Shown: piece after piece, positions 16,132 to 23,547 of the stretch
Numbering within the stretch: position 1 is the stretch's first letter
Layout of the letters: every line of letters starts with the position of its first letter
Source of the DNA: Streptomyces sp. rh34
GTDB taxonomy: Bacteria > Actinomycetota > Actinomycetes > Streptomycetales > Streptomycetaceae
DNA: 45,427 nucleotides
Assembly (NCBI RefSeq): GCF_002551245.1
Contig: NZ_NTGZ01000005.1
Location: forward strand, 1 to 45,427
Reading direction: 5' to 3'
Position numbers and translations under genes: made by a program
Notes under the pieces: model-generated
Told to the model about the DNA's origin: nothing
Seen by the model: only the letters and a program-made list of their open reading frames with translations
Database searches by the model: none

Positions 16132-16772
16132 GCCTCGAACCTCCACTTCCCGTCCTCGCGCAGAAACGGCGACCCCGGCGCAGGCTTGAGCGGTCCGCCT
16201 TCGCCGCCGATGCGGACACCGTCGAGCACGTAGCCGGCCCGCCACACGTCGTCGTGTGCCTCGGTGAGGAACACGACGCTGTCGGCCAGGCCCGGGTCGC
16301 GGAAGGCATAGACCTGCCAGGCGGTGCCCGGTGCGATCGCGTCGACCCAGGAGCCGTGCGGGTAGTCGGCGAGCTGCGCGGTGTGCCGTGCGCCGTCGAC
16401 GCCCCTGTAGCGCAGCAGGATCGTGTGTCCGTCGCTGTCGTCGGCGCTGAGGACCACGGTCGCCTTGCGCGGCGTGCGGTCGAGCGCGGGCAGGGGGCCG
16501 CGTGTGGCTCTCCACAGAGTCACGAACATCCAGATCATCAGTACCGCGGCGAGAGCACCGAGCACGATCAGTGTCCACATCAGCACGTGCCCCCACCCGG
16601 CCCAGCTCAGCCACAGCGTCGCGGCGGTGAAGACGCCACAGCCGCCGAACACCGCGACCGGGATCGCCCAGCCGTGGCGGATCAGGAATGGTGCCTCCGG
16701 CCCGGTGCCCACGAACAGCCGCGTCACGATCCGGTCGAGCAGTGGCTCGCGAGCGGAGTCCTGGCGGTTCAT
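16128..16772 (-). CDS. Membrane protein, middle gene of three-gene operon
   Basis: 214 aa. It overlaps its neighbours by 4 bp on both sides (ATGA with the gene upstream, GTGA with the gene downstream), so the three proteins are likely made together. There are two adjacent hydrophobic helices (about 34-56 and 60-84), then a soluble domain: ALDRTPRKATVVLSADDSDG, ILLRYRGVDGARHTAQLADY, GTAWQVYAFRDPGLADSVVF. It has the same overall plan as its neighbours (two helices plus a beta-rich domain) but lacks the ARTPGTRARI and RFRHNT blocks. No family recognised; the soluble domain may sit on the cytoplasmic face. Confidence 0.75.
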   Translation of the reverse strand: MNRQDSAREPLLDRIVTRLFVGTGPEAPFLIRHGWAIPVAVFGGCGVFTAATLWLSWAGWGHVLMWTLIVLGALAAVLMIWMFVTLWRATRGPLPALDRTPRKATVVLSADDSDGHTILLRYRGVDGARHTAQLADYPHGSWVDAIAPGTAWQVYAFRDPGLADSVVFLTEAHDDVWRAGYVLDGVRIGGEGGPLKPAPGSPFLREDGKWRFEA

Positions 16773-17383
16773 GCCTCGGCTCCCCCTGCTCCCTCGGCCT
16801 GGTGGTCCGGGAATCCGTCGAACAGCGCGTCACGCACGTTCTGAGGGTCGAAAGTGTTGTGGCGGAAGCGGATCGACCGTTCGACCCAGGAGGAGGGATC
16901 GTCGCCGTCGTGCCAGTTCAGGCGTCGGCGCAGCGGCGCCTCTCCCGGCGAGTCCGCGCTGATCACGAACTCGTACCACTCCAGGTCCTCTCCCTCGGCC
17001 GGGTGGGTGATCACCTCATCGATCCGTCCCACGGAGACGTGCCCGTCGGCGAAGACCGCAGTGAGCCGTCGCCTCTCCGCCACCGCCCCCAGCGCCATCC
17101 CGCCGATGAAGCCCACGACGACGGGCCCCCACAACCAGAAATAGACGTCGATGCGGTCGATGTCCGCCACCTCGAACCACACGGCGACGGCCATGGTCAC
17201 GAGGGACCCCGCGGTGATCGCGTGGACGCCACCGACCGTGAGGACCGCGCCGACGGTCTCCAGGCGGGACCAGCGGCGGATGCGGGCGCGGGTCCCGGGC
17301 GTGCGCGCCTGGGCCATCCACTCCGCCGTCTGCACGTCGGGCTGCGTCAGCTTGCGCAGCATCGTGTACTTCGACCGGCTCAT
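16769..17383 (-). CDS. Membrane protein, paralogue B, first gene of three-gene operon
   Basis: 204 aa from ATG 17383, with AAGGGA upstream. MSRSKYTMLRKLTQPDVQTA is followed by MAQARTPGTRARIRRWSRLE, two membrane helices (about 48-72 and 79-100), a domain with LTAVFADGHVSVGRIDEVIT and YEFVISADSPGE, and a C-terminal block SIRFRHNTFDPQNVRDALFDGF. It is paralogous to the 15547-16131 product. The shared FRHNT-DP ending looks like a functional motif. Function unknown; the family may belong with DUF3592. Confidence 0.75.
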   Translation of the reverse strand: MSRSKYTMLRKLTQPDVQTAEWMAQARTPGTRARIRRWSRLETVGAVLTVGGVHAITAGSLVTMAVAVWFEVADIDRIDVYFWLWGPVVVGFIGGMALGAVAERRRLTAVFADGHVSVGRIDEVITHPAEGEDLEWYEFVISADSPGEAPLRRRLNWHDGDDPSSWVERSIRFRHNTFDPQNVRDALFDGFPDHQAEGAGGAEA

Positions 17384-17559
17384 CTCGCGTCCCTTCGAGC
17401 GGCCTTCCGGTCTGCGCCCCAGGCCAGGTACGAGCCCCTGTTCACCGCCGGGGTCACATCTGCCGTCGAGGGATGGGCGACGTTCCTCCGACCGCAGCAT
17501 TCTTCCATGGCCGGTGCTTCCGATCACAGGGGCGGAACAGCTTGGGGTGGCCGACGCGC

Positions 17560-17606
17560 GACGCGAAGCAGGGCGGTACGAGGGCCAGTTGCCCGTGCCG
17601 CCCTGC
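17560..17606 (-). terminator. 36-bp repeat copy 2 forming a strong hairpin after the DUF397 gene
   Basis: The repeat copy spans 17560-17595. GCAGGGCGGTACG (17568-17580) pairs with CGTGCCGCCCTGC (17594-17606) through 13 positions with one G-T wobble. It lies 18 bp past the DUF397 stop on the minus strand, so it can terminate that operon. Copy 1 at 15439 sits at the next operon's 3' end but has a much weaker stem. Confidence 0.7.
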
Positions 17607-17623
17607 TCCCGGTAACGGTCGTG

Positions 17624-17893
17624 TCAGCGCAGCCCGTCCACGAACGCCTGCCAGGCGTGGGCCCCGAGGACGATGGCGGGGCCGGTCGGGTTCTTGCTGT
17701 CGCGGACGGGGACGGACCCGCAGGGGGAGCCGACGGCGGTCTCGACGCATTCGCCGCCGGTGCTGCCGCTGTACGAGGAGGTCCGCCAGGCGGCGCCGCT
17801 GGTCACGGTGCACTCGACGCAGTCGCCGCCCGTGCTTCCGCTGTAGCTGGACTTACGCCAGTCCGCGTTCGTCAGGTCAGGGCCGGTCTCCAT
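17624..17893 (-). CDS. DUF397 protein with duplicated WRxSSYSG motif
   Basis: 89 aa. DUF397 proteins normally have one W-R-K-S-S-Y-S-G...C-V-E-V unit of about 60 aa. Here the first unit WRKSSYSGSTGGDCVECTV is followed directly by a second, WRTSSYSGSTGGECVETAV, and only the second continues into the usual tail PVRDSKNPTGPAIVLGAHAW. This looks like an internal tandem duplication. The gene overlaps the XRE regulator by 17 bp and forms the standard Streptomyces pair. Small DUF397 proteins paired with XRE/DUF5753 proteins act as partners or antagonists of the regulator in developmental and antibiotic control (AbaA, WhiJ, Scr clusters); that role here is inferred from context. Confidence 0.92.
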   Translation of the reverse strand: METGPDLTNADWRKSSYSGSTGGDCVECTVTSGAAWRTSSYSGSTGGECVETAVGSPCGSVPVRDSKNPTGPAIVLGAHAWQAFVDGLR

Positions 17894-18701
17894 AACGCTC
17901 CTCCATCACGCGGCTGATCCGCGCCACCGATTCCTCGACGGAGAGTGCGGTGGCCTGGAGGTGAGCGTATCGGAGCGAGGCCTCCCTGACCGTCTCCGGG
18001 TTGGCCGTCATATGGCCGGAGATGAGGTCCTCGGTGTAGATGACATCAGGGTCGTCCTCGAAGCGCATGCCGGTGAACGAGCCATCCAAGCTCGCGTGTT
18101 CACCCGCCTCGAACGGCAGCACCTGGATCCGCATCCAGCGGTGCGCCGCGTAGTCCAACAACTTCTGGAGTTGGGCCCGCATCACCTCGTGCCCGCCGAT
18201 CGGCCGGTACAGCACCGCCTCGTCCAGGATCGCCCAGGCCAGCGGCGGCTTCTCCCGCTCCAGGATCCGCTGGCGCTCCATCCGGGCGGCGAGCAGACCC
18301 TCCAGGTCGTCGGGCATACCGGTGGTCAGGACCGCTCGCGCGTACTCCTCCGTCTGCAACAGCCCGTAGACCACCTGCGCCTGGTACGTCGAGATGTACG
18401 CGGCCTTCGCCTCCATGTCCGCGTACGGCTGGAACCACGTCGGCAACTGGCTCCGCAGCACCAGCACCACCAGCCGCGAGAACGTCCCGTCCGTCCCCAG
18501 CGCCGCGTCCACGCGCTCCGAGAAGTCGCGGGTGGGGATCTTCTTCGTCGTCTCGATCTGGCCGACCAGCGAGCCCGTGCAGAAGATGATGGTGCCCAAC
18601 TGCGGCTGCGTCAGGCCCTGGGCCTCGCGTTGGCGGCGCAACTCCCCGCCGTAGTAAGCGAGCGGGGAAGCGTCGGGATCGAGCGTCTGGATGTTGGCCA
18701 C
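17877..18701 (-). CDS. XRE-family regulator with DUF5753 domain (WhiJ/Scr1-like)
   Basis: 274 aa. GTG 18701 is chosen because GGAGG lies 7 nt upstream. The HTH is at about residues 20-75: ELRRQREAQGLTQPQLGTII followed by TGSLVGQIETTKKIPT. DUF5753 follows, with SQLPTWFQPYADMEAKAAYI, QVVYGLLQTEEYARAVL, EKPPLAWAILDEAVLYRPIGG and VLPFEAGEHASLDGSF. It pairs with DUF397 downstream and a divergent histidine-kinase-like ATPase upstream, the arrangement seen in the abaA/whiJ type loci of Streptomyces. It probably represses its own divergent promoter; its target beyond that is unknown. Confidence 0.93.
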   Translation of the reverse strand: MANIQTLDPDASPLAYYGGELRRQREAQGLTQPQLGTIIFCTGSLVGQIETTKKIPTRDFSERVDAALGTDGTFSRLVVLVLRSQLPTWFQPYADMEAKAAYISTYQAQVVYGLLQTEEYARAVLTTGMPDDLEGLLAARMERQRILEREKPPLAWAILDEAVLYRPIGGHEVMRAQLQKLLDYAAHRWMRIQVLPFEAGEHASLDGSFTGMRFEDDPDVIYTEDLISGHMTANPETVREASLRYAHLQATALSVEESVARISRVMEERYGDRP

Positions 18702-18719
18702 GGATGGACCTCCGGGTGC

Positions 18720-18735
18720 AACGCCTCGCGGCGTT
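18720..18735. promoter_or_regulatory. Inverted repeat in divergent XRE/ATPase promoter
   Basis: AACGCC TCGC GGCGTT, a perfect 6-bp-arm palindrome, lies 18 bp ahead of the XRE start and 27 bp ahead of the ATPase start. It is a candidate autoregulatory site for the XRE protein. Confidence 0.4.
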
Positions 18736-18762
18736 CGTTTCGGTACGTAGCCGAGCGTAGCC

Positions 18763-19257
18763 ATGGCGTCGCAGCCTGGTGACATGAATCACGTACTTGT
18801 CCCCCGGAGGGATCCGGGGGAGCCCGTCTACCGCGCCGACTTCGCCCTCGGTGAGCACTCCGCCCGGCATCTCCGCCGCGTCCTGCGGCTCTACCTCAAG
18901 GGCTGGGAGCTGATGTTTCTCGCCGACGCCGCCGAACTGGCGCTCACCGAGCTGATCTCCAACGTCGTGCGGCACGTGCCCGACCGGCGCGGCAAGACCT
19001 TCATCTTCCGGCTGCCGCGCGGTGAGGGCGTCCGCGTCGAGGTGTCCGACAGCAGCCCGACCGTGCCCCTCGCCATCACCGGCGATCCGCTGGACGGCGG
19101 GGGCCGGGGGCTCGTCCTGGTCGATGCCGTCACCGACGAATGGGGAATCATCAAGCGGTGGGACGGCAGCGGGAAGACCGTCTGGTTCGAGTGCCTGACG
19201 CCGCCGGAGAAGGGCGGCAGCCGGTTCAGGACAGCTCGGCCAGAACCGCGTCCGTGA
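18763..19257 (+). CDS. ATP-binding protein, anti-sigma-like (RsbW-type HATPase_c_2)
   Basis: 164 aa from ATG 18763; ATG 18784 is an alternative, and neither has a clear Shine-Dalgarno sequence. The GHKL fold is recognisable: N-box ELALTELISNVVRH, G1 region VRVEVSDSSPTVP, and G2 region GGRGLVLVDAVTDEWGI, with SGKTVWFECL at the end. These single-domain proteins resemble the anti-sigma kinase RsbW and commonly sit next to XRE/DUF397 pairs. Most lack a mapped sigma partner, so a phosphorylation role is unproven. It diverges from the XRE gene and its 3' end overlaps the convergent serine hydrolase gene by 32 bp. Confidence 0.9.
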   Translation: MASQPGDMNHVLVPRRDPGEPVYRADFALGEHSARHLRRVLRLYLKGWELMFLADAAELALTELISNVVRHVPDRRGKTFIFRLPRGEGVRVEVSDSSPTVPLAITGDPLDGGGRGLVLVDAVTDEWGIIKRWDGSGKTVWFECLTPPEKGGSRFRTARPEPRP

Positions 19258-20038
19258 ACGGCGTCCACGCCTCCGCCGCCCACGGCCCGAAGGCCCGGTC
19301 CGTCAGCGCGACGCAGGCCGCGCCCGCCACCGGGTCGATCCACAGGAACGTGCCCGACTGGCCGAAGTGCCCGAAGGTGGCCGGGGAGGACGAATTCCCC
19401 GTCCAGTGCGGGGACTTGGCGTCGCGGATCTCGAAGCCGAGGCCCCAGTCGTTCGGGCTCTGGTGGCCGTAGCCCGGCAGCACGCCCTTGAGGCCCGGGT
19501 GCACGACGCTCTGGGCCTCCAGGACCGTACGCGGGTCGAGGAGGCGCGGGGCCTGTACCTCGGCGGCGAAGCGGACCAGGTCGGCCACCGTGGAGACGCC
19601 GTCGCGGGCGGGGGAGCCGTCGAGGGTCGTGGACGTCATGGACAGCGGCTCCAGGACGGCCTGGCGCAGGTACTCCGCGAACGGGATGCCGGACGCCTTG
19701 GCGATGTGGTCACCCAGCACCTCGAAGCCCGCGTTGGAGTACAGGCGGCGGTTGCCGGGCGGGGCCGTCACCCGGTGCTCGTCGAAGGCGAGGCCGCTGG
19801 TGTGGGCGAGGAGGTGACGCACCGTGGAGCCCTCGGGTCCGGCCGGCTCGTCCAGCTCGACCGCCCCCTCCTCGTACGCCACCAGCGCCGCGTAGGCCGC
19901 GAGCGGCTTGGTGACCGAGGCGAGGGGGAAGCGGTGGTCGGCCGGACCGTGCGTGCCGAGGACCGTGCCGTCCGCCCGGACGACGGCGGCGGCCGCCGTC
20001 GTGACCGGCCAGGTGTCGATGATGCGCAGGCTCTCCAT
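19226..20038 (-). CDS. Serine hydrolase, class C beta-lactamase/DD-peptidase fold
   Basis: 270 aa from ATG 20038. The penicillin-recognition motifs are present: SVTK (SxxK, nucleophile Ser about 44), LYSNAGF (YxN), and HFGQSGT (HxG in place of KTG). RHLLAHTSGLAFDE is the typical block between them. No signal peptide is seen, so it is probably cytosolic. In actinobacteria these domains are usually esterases or D-amino-acid peptidases and need not hydrolyse beta-lactams. The gene overlaps the convergent ATPase gene and is preceded by a hairpin separating it from glycerate kinase. Confidence 0.9.
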   Translation of the reverse strand: MESLRIIDTWPVTTAAAAVVRADGTVLGTHGPADHRFPLASVTKPLAAYAALVAYEEGAVELDEPAGPEGSTVRHLLAHTSGLAFDEHRVTAPPGNRRLYSNAGFEVLGDHIAKASGIPFAEYLRQAVLEPLSMTSTTLDGSPARDGVSTVADLVRFAAEVQAPRLLDPRTVLEAQSVVHPGLKGVLPGYGHQSPNDWGLGFEIRDAKSPHWTGNSSSPATFGHFGQSGTFLWIDPVAGAACVALTDRAFGPWAAEAWTPFTDAVLAELS

Positions 20039-20071
20039 GGCTCCGAGCCTAACCGCCGCGCCTGCCACCGA

Positions 20072-20097
20072 GTCCCGGGCCCCGGGGGGTCCGGGAC
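20072..20097 (-). terminator. Hairpin after glycerate kinase gene
   Basis: GTCCCGG (20072-20078) pairs with CCGGGAC (20091-20097). It lies 12 bp past the glycerate kinase stop on the minus strand, between that gene and the start of the serine hydrolase gene. Confidence 0.55.
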
Positions 20098-20109
20098 GGA
20101 GGCTGCGCG

Positions 20110-21294
20110 TCAGGCGGCGGCCAGCGGCGCGAGCCGGGTGCCGAGCGCCATGATCCGCATCGCGCGCTCCGTGGCGTCGGCCAGGAACTCGCCGCTCCTG
20201 CCGATCGCCTCCACCAGCGTCATCGGCGCGGGCAGGATCGCGCTGTACGCGTCCACGCCCACCGCCCGCACGTCCTGCGCGCCCGGCCCGATCGTCCCGG
20301 CCAGCACCAGGACCGGCACCCCGGCGGCATGGGCCCGCCGGGCGACCTCCGCCGGGATCTTCCCGCGTACGGTCTGGTGGTCGAGCGCCCCCTCCGCCGT
20401 GATCACGAAGTCCGCGCGGGCGAGGCGCGCGTCGAGGTCGAGACCGTCGAGCAGCACGTCGTAGCGGGGGAGCAGGCGCGCGCCCACGGCCGCGAGGCCG
20501 GCCCCGAGGCCACCGGACGCGCCCGTGCCGGGAGCCGTACGCAGATCGATCGCAACACCGGACCTCGGAGCCAGGTCCCGGGTGAGGACGGCGGCCAGCC
20601 GCTCCAGGCCGGCCGAGAGCAGCTCCACCTCCGCCGGGGTCGCCCCCTTCTGCGGCCCGAACACCCGGGCCACCCCGCGCTTCCCGCACAGCACGTTGTA
20701 CGGGTTGCAGGCCACGAGCAGTTCCGTGCGGGCCAGCCTCGGGTCGAGGCCGGACGGGTCGATGTGCTCCAGCTCGTGCAACGCCCCGCCGCCCCGGCGC
20801 AGTTCACGGTCGTGCCGGTCGGTCAGCCGGGCCCCGAGCGCCTGCAGGGCGCCCGCGCCCCCGTCCGACGTACCCGAGTCGCCGCAGCCGACGAGGATGC
20901 GCCGGGCCCCCGCGTCCAGGGCCGCCCGGATCAGCTCGCCGACACCGTACGTGGTGGTCGCGCCCGGGTGGCGGAGGCCCGGCGGCACCAGGGCGAGGCC
21001 CGCGACGGCGGCCATCTCCACGACGGCGGTCAGCGGTCCCGGCCCGCCCAGGAGCGCGAAGTGCGAGGCGACCGGGTCGCCCACCGGGCCCGTCGCCGTG
21101 CACGGGACCAGCCGGCCGCCGCCCGCCAGGGCCAGCGCCTCCGCCGTACCCTCGCCGCCGTCGACCAGCGGGATGAGGTCGAGGTCGGCGTCGGGGATCA
21201 CCCGTCGTACGCCGACGGCGATGGCCTCGGCCACCCGGGCGGCCGAGAGGGACTCCTTGAAACCGCTGGGGGCGATCGCGATGCGGTGGGTCAT
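20110..21294 (-). CDS. Glycerate kinase
   Basis: 394 aa, full length for the GlxK/GarK type. It phosphorylates D-glycerate with ATP (2-phosphoglycerate in characterised members), feeding glycolysis. Motifs are IAIAPSGFKESLSAARVAEA at the N-terminus, PLVDGGEGTAEAL, GCGDSGTSDGGAGALQALGA, ARVFGPQKGATPAEV, and ITAEGALDHQTVRGKIPAEV near the end. ATG 21294 overlaps the upstream permease stop (ATGA), so uptake and phosphorylation are coupled. Much longer in-frame upstream sequence is the permease gene read out of frame and was rejected. Confidence 0.95.
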   Translation of the reverse strand: MTHRIAIAPSGFKESLSAARVAEAIAVGVRRVIPDADLDLIPLVDGGEGTAEALALAGGGRLVPCTATGPVGDPVASHFALLGGPGPLTAVVEMAAVAGLALVPPGLRHPGATTTYGVGELIRAALDAGARRILVGCGDSGTSDGGAGALQALGARLTDRHDRELRRGGGALHELEHIDPSGLDPRLARTELLVACNPYNVLCGKRGVARVFGPQKGATPAEVELLSAGLERLAAVLTRDLAPRSGVAIDLRTAPGTGASGGLGAGLAAVGARLLPRYDVLLDGLDLDARLARADFVITAEGALDHQTVRGKIPAEVARRAHAAGVPVLVLAGTIGPGAQDVRAVGVDAYSAILPAPMTLVEAIGRSGEFLADATERAMRIMALGTRLAPLAAA

Positions 21295-22724
21295 GGCTGG
21301 GTCTCCAGAAGGACGGGCACGCCGAGCAGTGGCCAGACGGCGAGGGCGAAGGTGAGGACGAGGGCCGCGGTGAGCGGGGCGAGGAACGCGGACAGCCGCA
21401 GCAGGTCGCGCGGGGTGTAGGTCGGGGTGCCGGGCACATCCGCGAAGAGCGCGACCGGCTTGGCCGAGGAGGGCAGCGTGTGGCAGAAACCGGCGGCGGC
21501 CGTGGAGGCCAGCGCCGCCGTGACCGGATTGACCCCGGCCCCGACCGCCGCCGCGATCACCAGCGGGACCAGCACGGAGGACCGGGCGGAGCGTGACTGG
21601 AGCGCCAGATGGGCGGCTGTGCTGACGACGACCACGCCGGTCAGGAACATCCAGGGGGGCGTGGACGCCCCCAGGGGTATCCAGCCCACCAGCCAGTCGG
21701 CCGCGCCCGAGTCGGAGAGGGCGACGCCCATCGCCATGGTGGCGGCCATGAACAGCAGCAGGGGCCAGGGAACCGTCCGCAGACCGTCCTTGAAGCGCAC
21801 GGTCCCCAGCGCCGGAGAGGTCGCCACCAGCGCGCCGATGAGCGCGACCACGGCGGGCGACACCCCGTGCAGGGGCTCGCTGCACCAGAGCAGGACGACC
21901 GTCGCCAGCAGGAGCAGGCACCGGGACTCCGCCGGGCTGAACGGTCCCTCGACGGCCGTCTCGGAGTGCTCCTGGATCTGCGCCGCCGTGATGGTGACCG
22001 GACCCTTGCGGTCGGAGCGCCGGGTCGTGGTCAACAGCACCAGTTCGGCCGCGAGATGGGAGGAGACGACGGCCAGTGGCAGCCCGAGGACGAGCCACTG
22101 CACGAAGCTCAGCTGCTCCCCGGTCTGCTCCCAGAGCACCCCGACGGTGATCAGGTGCGCCCCCGCGCCGATCAGGGTCGCGACGGCCGACAGCAGGATG
22201 ACCGTGGGGAAGAGCAGCGCCAGCATCACCACGAGACGGCCGCGCTCGCGCAGGGCGGCGGCCAGCGCGAGGAACACCGGGAGCGCGAGGGCGGCGCGCC
22301 CCGACGTGGCCGGCACGGCGAACGCGGTGACGACCAGTCCGGCCGTGGTCAGGTGCACCAGCTGGCGTACGGTCCTGGCCCCGCCGACCAGGAAGACGGC
22401 GGCCCGGCCGGCCAGACCGGTCCGGGTCACGGCGGCCGCCAGGACGAAGGCGCAGATCAGCAGCCACACCGTCTCGTCGCCCAGGGTGGCGAACAGGGTC
22501 TCACTGCTGATCACCCCTGTGACCGTCAGCGCCAGGCCCGCGCCGAGCGCGATGTAGGCGTCGTCCACCGGCGTGGCGATCCAGGCGGCGGTGGCCAGGG
22601 CGAAGACGGCGAGGGAGAGCCGCCCGTCGACGCCGAGGCCGGGGGTGGCGCCGGGGACGGCGAGGAGAGCGCAGAGTCCGAGGACGGCACAGAGGCCGGC
22701 GGTCTGCCGGAGTGGTAGAGGCAC
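21291..22724 (-). CDS. SLC13/DASS-family permease
   Basis: 477 aa from GTG 22724, with about 12 hydrophobic segments. Two similar halves are visible, each with a helix-break region: VPATSGRAALALPVFLALAA in the first half and CHTLPSSAKPVALFADVPGT in the second. The second has the Ser-Asn/Thr-rich signature area of sodium:dicarboxylate or sulfate carriers. DASS members import di- and tricarboxylates or sulfate. Because it overlaps glycerate kinase by 4 bp, a glycerate or tartronate-like substrate is the best guess, as inference. Confidence 0.88.
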   Translation of the reverse strand: MPLPLRQTAGLCAVLGLCALLAVPGATPGLGVDGRLSLAVFALATAAWIATPVDDAYIALGAGLALTVTGVISSETLFATLGDETVWLLICAFVLAAAVTRTGLAGRAAVFLVGGARTVRQLVHLTTAGLVVTAFAVPATSGRAALALPVFLALAAALRERGRLVVMLALLFPTVILLSAVATLIGAGAHLITVGVLWEQTGEQLSFVQWLVLGLPLAVVSSHLAAELVLLTTTRRSDRKGPVTITAAQIQEHSETAVEGPFSPAESRCLLLLATVVLLWCSEPLHGVSPAVVALIGALVATSPALGTVRFKDGLRTVPWPLLLFMAATMAMGVALSDSGAADWLVGWIPLGASTPPWMFLTGVVVVSTAAHLALQSRSARSSVLVPLVIAAAVGAGVNPVTAALASTAAAGFCHTLPSSAKPVALFADVPGTPTYTPRDLLRLSAFLAPLTAALVLTFALAVWPLLGVPVLLETQP

Positions 22725-22828
22725 GCTGTACAGCCTCGGAAGGCGGGGTGAGCGCCTGATGAGCGTCCGGTGAAGGCCTTTTCATCAAGAGTGTCGAGCG
22801 GCTCACCCCCCGCCCCGGGACGACGAAC

Positions 22829-22858
22829 GGCCCCGCCCCGGGCACGCGGGACGGGGCC
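22829..22858 (-). terminator. Terminator after the OmpR-type response regulator gene
   Basis: GGCCCCG-c-CCCG pairs with CGGG-a-CGGGGCC, loop GGCACG, 29 bp past the response regulator stop on the minus strand. Confidence 0.75.
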
Positions 22859-22887
22859 TCCGGCCGGTGCCGGGATCAGGCCGGGGC

Positions 22888-23547
22888 TCAGGGCAGGCGG
22901 TAGCCCATGCCCCGGATCGTCTCCAGCCGCTCCGCGCCGAGCTTCCGGCGCAGCGCGCGCACGTAGACGTCCACGATGTTGGAGCCGGGGTCGAAGTCGT
23001 ACCCCCACACATGGGACAGGATCTGCTCGCGCGACAGCACCTGACCGGGGTGGCGCAGGAACATCTCCAGGAGCACGAACTCGCGCGCCGTCAGATCCAC
23101 CGTCCGGTCGCCCGCGCGGGCCCGGCGCGTCCGCAGGTCCAGGGCGAGGCTGCCGCTGCGCAACATGGTGACCTCGGGCGCGCGGGCGGCGGTGCGCTGC
23201 CGAAGCCGTACCCGGGCGAGCAGCTCCTCGAAGCGGAACGGCTTCGTCATCCAGTCGTCGGCCCCGCCTTCGAGCCCCGCCACCGTGTCCCGCACGGAGT
23301 CGCGGGCGGTGAGCACGATGACCGGCAGCGTGACGCGGGCCTCGCGCAGCTCCCGCAGCACGGTGAAGCCGTCCCGGCCCGGCAGGCCGATGTCGAGCAC
23401 CATCAGGTCGAACCCGCCGGTCAGGGCATGGCCCAGCGCCAGGTCCCCGTCCTCGGCGACGACCGTGGTGAAGCCGTTGGCGCGCAGCCCCTTCTGGACG
23501 AACGAGGCGATGCGCTCCTCGTCCTCGGCGATCAGGATGCGATTCAT
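22888..23547 (-). CDS. OmpR/PhoB-family response regulator
   Basis: 219 aa. Receiver domain: acidic pocket EDEER, phosphoacceptor Asp52 in LMVLDIGLPG, Thr in LTARDS, Lys in MTKPFRFEEL. The DNA-binding winged helix follows: GSLALDLRTRRARAGDRTVD, LTAREFVLLEMFLRHPGQVL, SREQILSHVWGYDFDPGSNI, VRALRRKLG and RGMGYRLP. ATG 23547 overlaps the kinase stop by 4 bp. The likely targets include its own operon, whose upstream region holds a 10-bp-arm inverted repeat with ATGAAG repeats at 25291-25316. No transporter or resistance gene is adjacent to name the pathway. Confidence 0.95.
   Translation of the reverse strand: MNRILIAEDEERIASFVQKGLRANGFTTVVAEDGDLALGHALTGGFDLMVLDIGLPGRDGFTVLRELREARVTLPVIVLTARDSVRDTVAGLEGGADDWMTKPFRFEELLARVRLRQRTAARAPEVTMLRSGSLALDLRTRRARAGDRTVDLTAREFVLLEMFLRHPGQVLSREQILSHVWGYDFDPGSNIVDVYVRALRRKLGAERLETIRGMGYRLP

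Noticed and set aside
15439..17595. Attachment sites or insertion-sequence ends of an integrated element
   Set aside because: The 36-bp copies are direct and lie beside terminators; there is no integrase, transposase or change in composition between them.
19226..20038. True beta-lactamase resistance gene
   Set aside because: It has no signal peptide and has HFG in place of the KTG motif, so an esterase or peptidase role is more likely.
20110..22467. A 785-residue fusion reading upstream of glycerate kinase
   Set aside because: The upstream part is the SLC13 gene read out of frame, rich in Arg/Pro/Gly. The kinase starts at ATG 21294 with a normal ATGA overlap.
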